A stretch of 6,654 bases of DNA. It comes from JAAZLS01 sp964463285. GTDB taxonomy: Bacteria > Bacillota > Dethiobacteria > DTU022. A program made the translations under genes and the position numbers. Of this stretch, positions 6,484 to 6,654 are shown piece by piece (the stretch's first letter is position 1; every line of letters starts with the position of its first letter). The stretch is taken from positions 1 through 6,654 of the forward strand of contig CAYXBB010000057.1 in assembly GCA_964463285.1 (NCBI GenBank). The letters are read 5' to 3'. The notes under the pieces were generated by a model that was not told the DNA's origin, searched no databases, and worked only from the letters and a program-made list of their open reading frames with translations.

Positions 6484-6618
6484 ATGGCTAAACGGTTGTT
6501 CGGTTCATTGATTTGTGAAAAGATAGGGAAGCAAACGTCCGGAATTCAAAGAGAAATTGAGGTTTTAGGCATGGATTTAAGTTATCATCGGAATAGCGGC
6601 AAATATAGTATAAAATAA
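6484..6618 (+). pseudogene. 44-codon frame resembling a helix-turn-helix regulator fragment
   Basis: The frame from ATG 6484 to TAA 6616-6618 encodes 44 residues. The second half, TSGIQREIEVLGMDLSYHRN (18-37) followed by SGKYSIK, resembles the recognition helix and wing of HTH_11/WYL-type regulators (typically ...TIQRDIEyLr..i.YDR..gGY.l). No ribosome binding site precedes the ATG. The same frame is open upstream from about 6367 to 6462 without a start codon and is broken by TAA at 6463-6465. This suggests the tail of a decayed regulator gene rather than an active one, but a genuine small protein cannot be excluded. Family assignment is by eye only. Confidence 0.3.
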
Positions 6619-6640
6619 TGGTTGATTGCCCTCCGGGAGT

Positions 6641-6654
6641 AGGGGGTATAATAA
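6641..6654 (+). promoter_or_regulatory. G-tract and TATAAT element at the right edge
   Basis: A G5 tract (6642-6646) runs directly into TATAAT (6647-6652), three bases before the window ends. It could be the -10 of a rightward gene outside the window. It resembles the GGGTATAAAT half of the inverted repeat at 6275-6294. No -35 was convincing, and the downstream half is not visible. Confidence 0.25.

Overview
This window carries two converging transcription units and looks like an ordinary bacterial metabolic and transport region. I found no previously undescribed system. The organism is probably a Gram-positive of the Clostridia/Peptococcaceae kind (Desulfotomaculum- or Pelotomaculum-like). 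That is inferred from the strong purine-rich ribosome binding sites, the frequent TTG/GTG starts, the lipoprotein-type binding protein and mid-range base composition; no rRNA or other marker confirms it.

Left part, + strand (1-1335): about 210 bp of leader, then serC, a phosphoserine aminotransferase of the subtype best known from alphaproteobacteria and Methanosarcina. It makes phosphoserine on the way to serine. No serA or serB lies beside it. A 12-bp hairpin at 1339-1367 separates it from the facing operon.

Right part, - strand (6210 down to 1387): a complete five-gene branched-chain amino acid (LIV/HAAT-type) ABC importer in the order livJ - livH - livM - livG - livF. LivJ is the lipid-anchored receptor that captures the amino acid outside the cell. 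LivH and LivM form the membrane channel. LivG and LivF are the two ATPases that drive uptake. Spacing is tight (35-76 bp) except for a 205-bp gap between livG and livF that holds a hairpin and a U6 tract. Starts are ATG for livJ and livH, GTG for livM, and TTG for livG and livF. The most distinctive change is a 17-residue in-frame tandem duplication near the LivM C-terminus.

Right edge (6211-6654): AT-rich non-coding DNA upstream of livJ. It holds a TATAAT -10 candidate inside a TATAC/GTATA inverted repeat with a C/G core (operator-like), a long-spaced inverted repeat, a 44-codon open frame resembling the end of a helix-turn-helix regulator (probably a remnant), and a second G-tract/TATAAT element at the very end.
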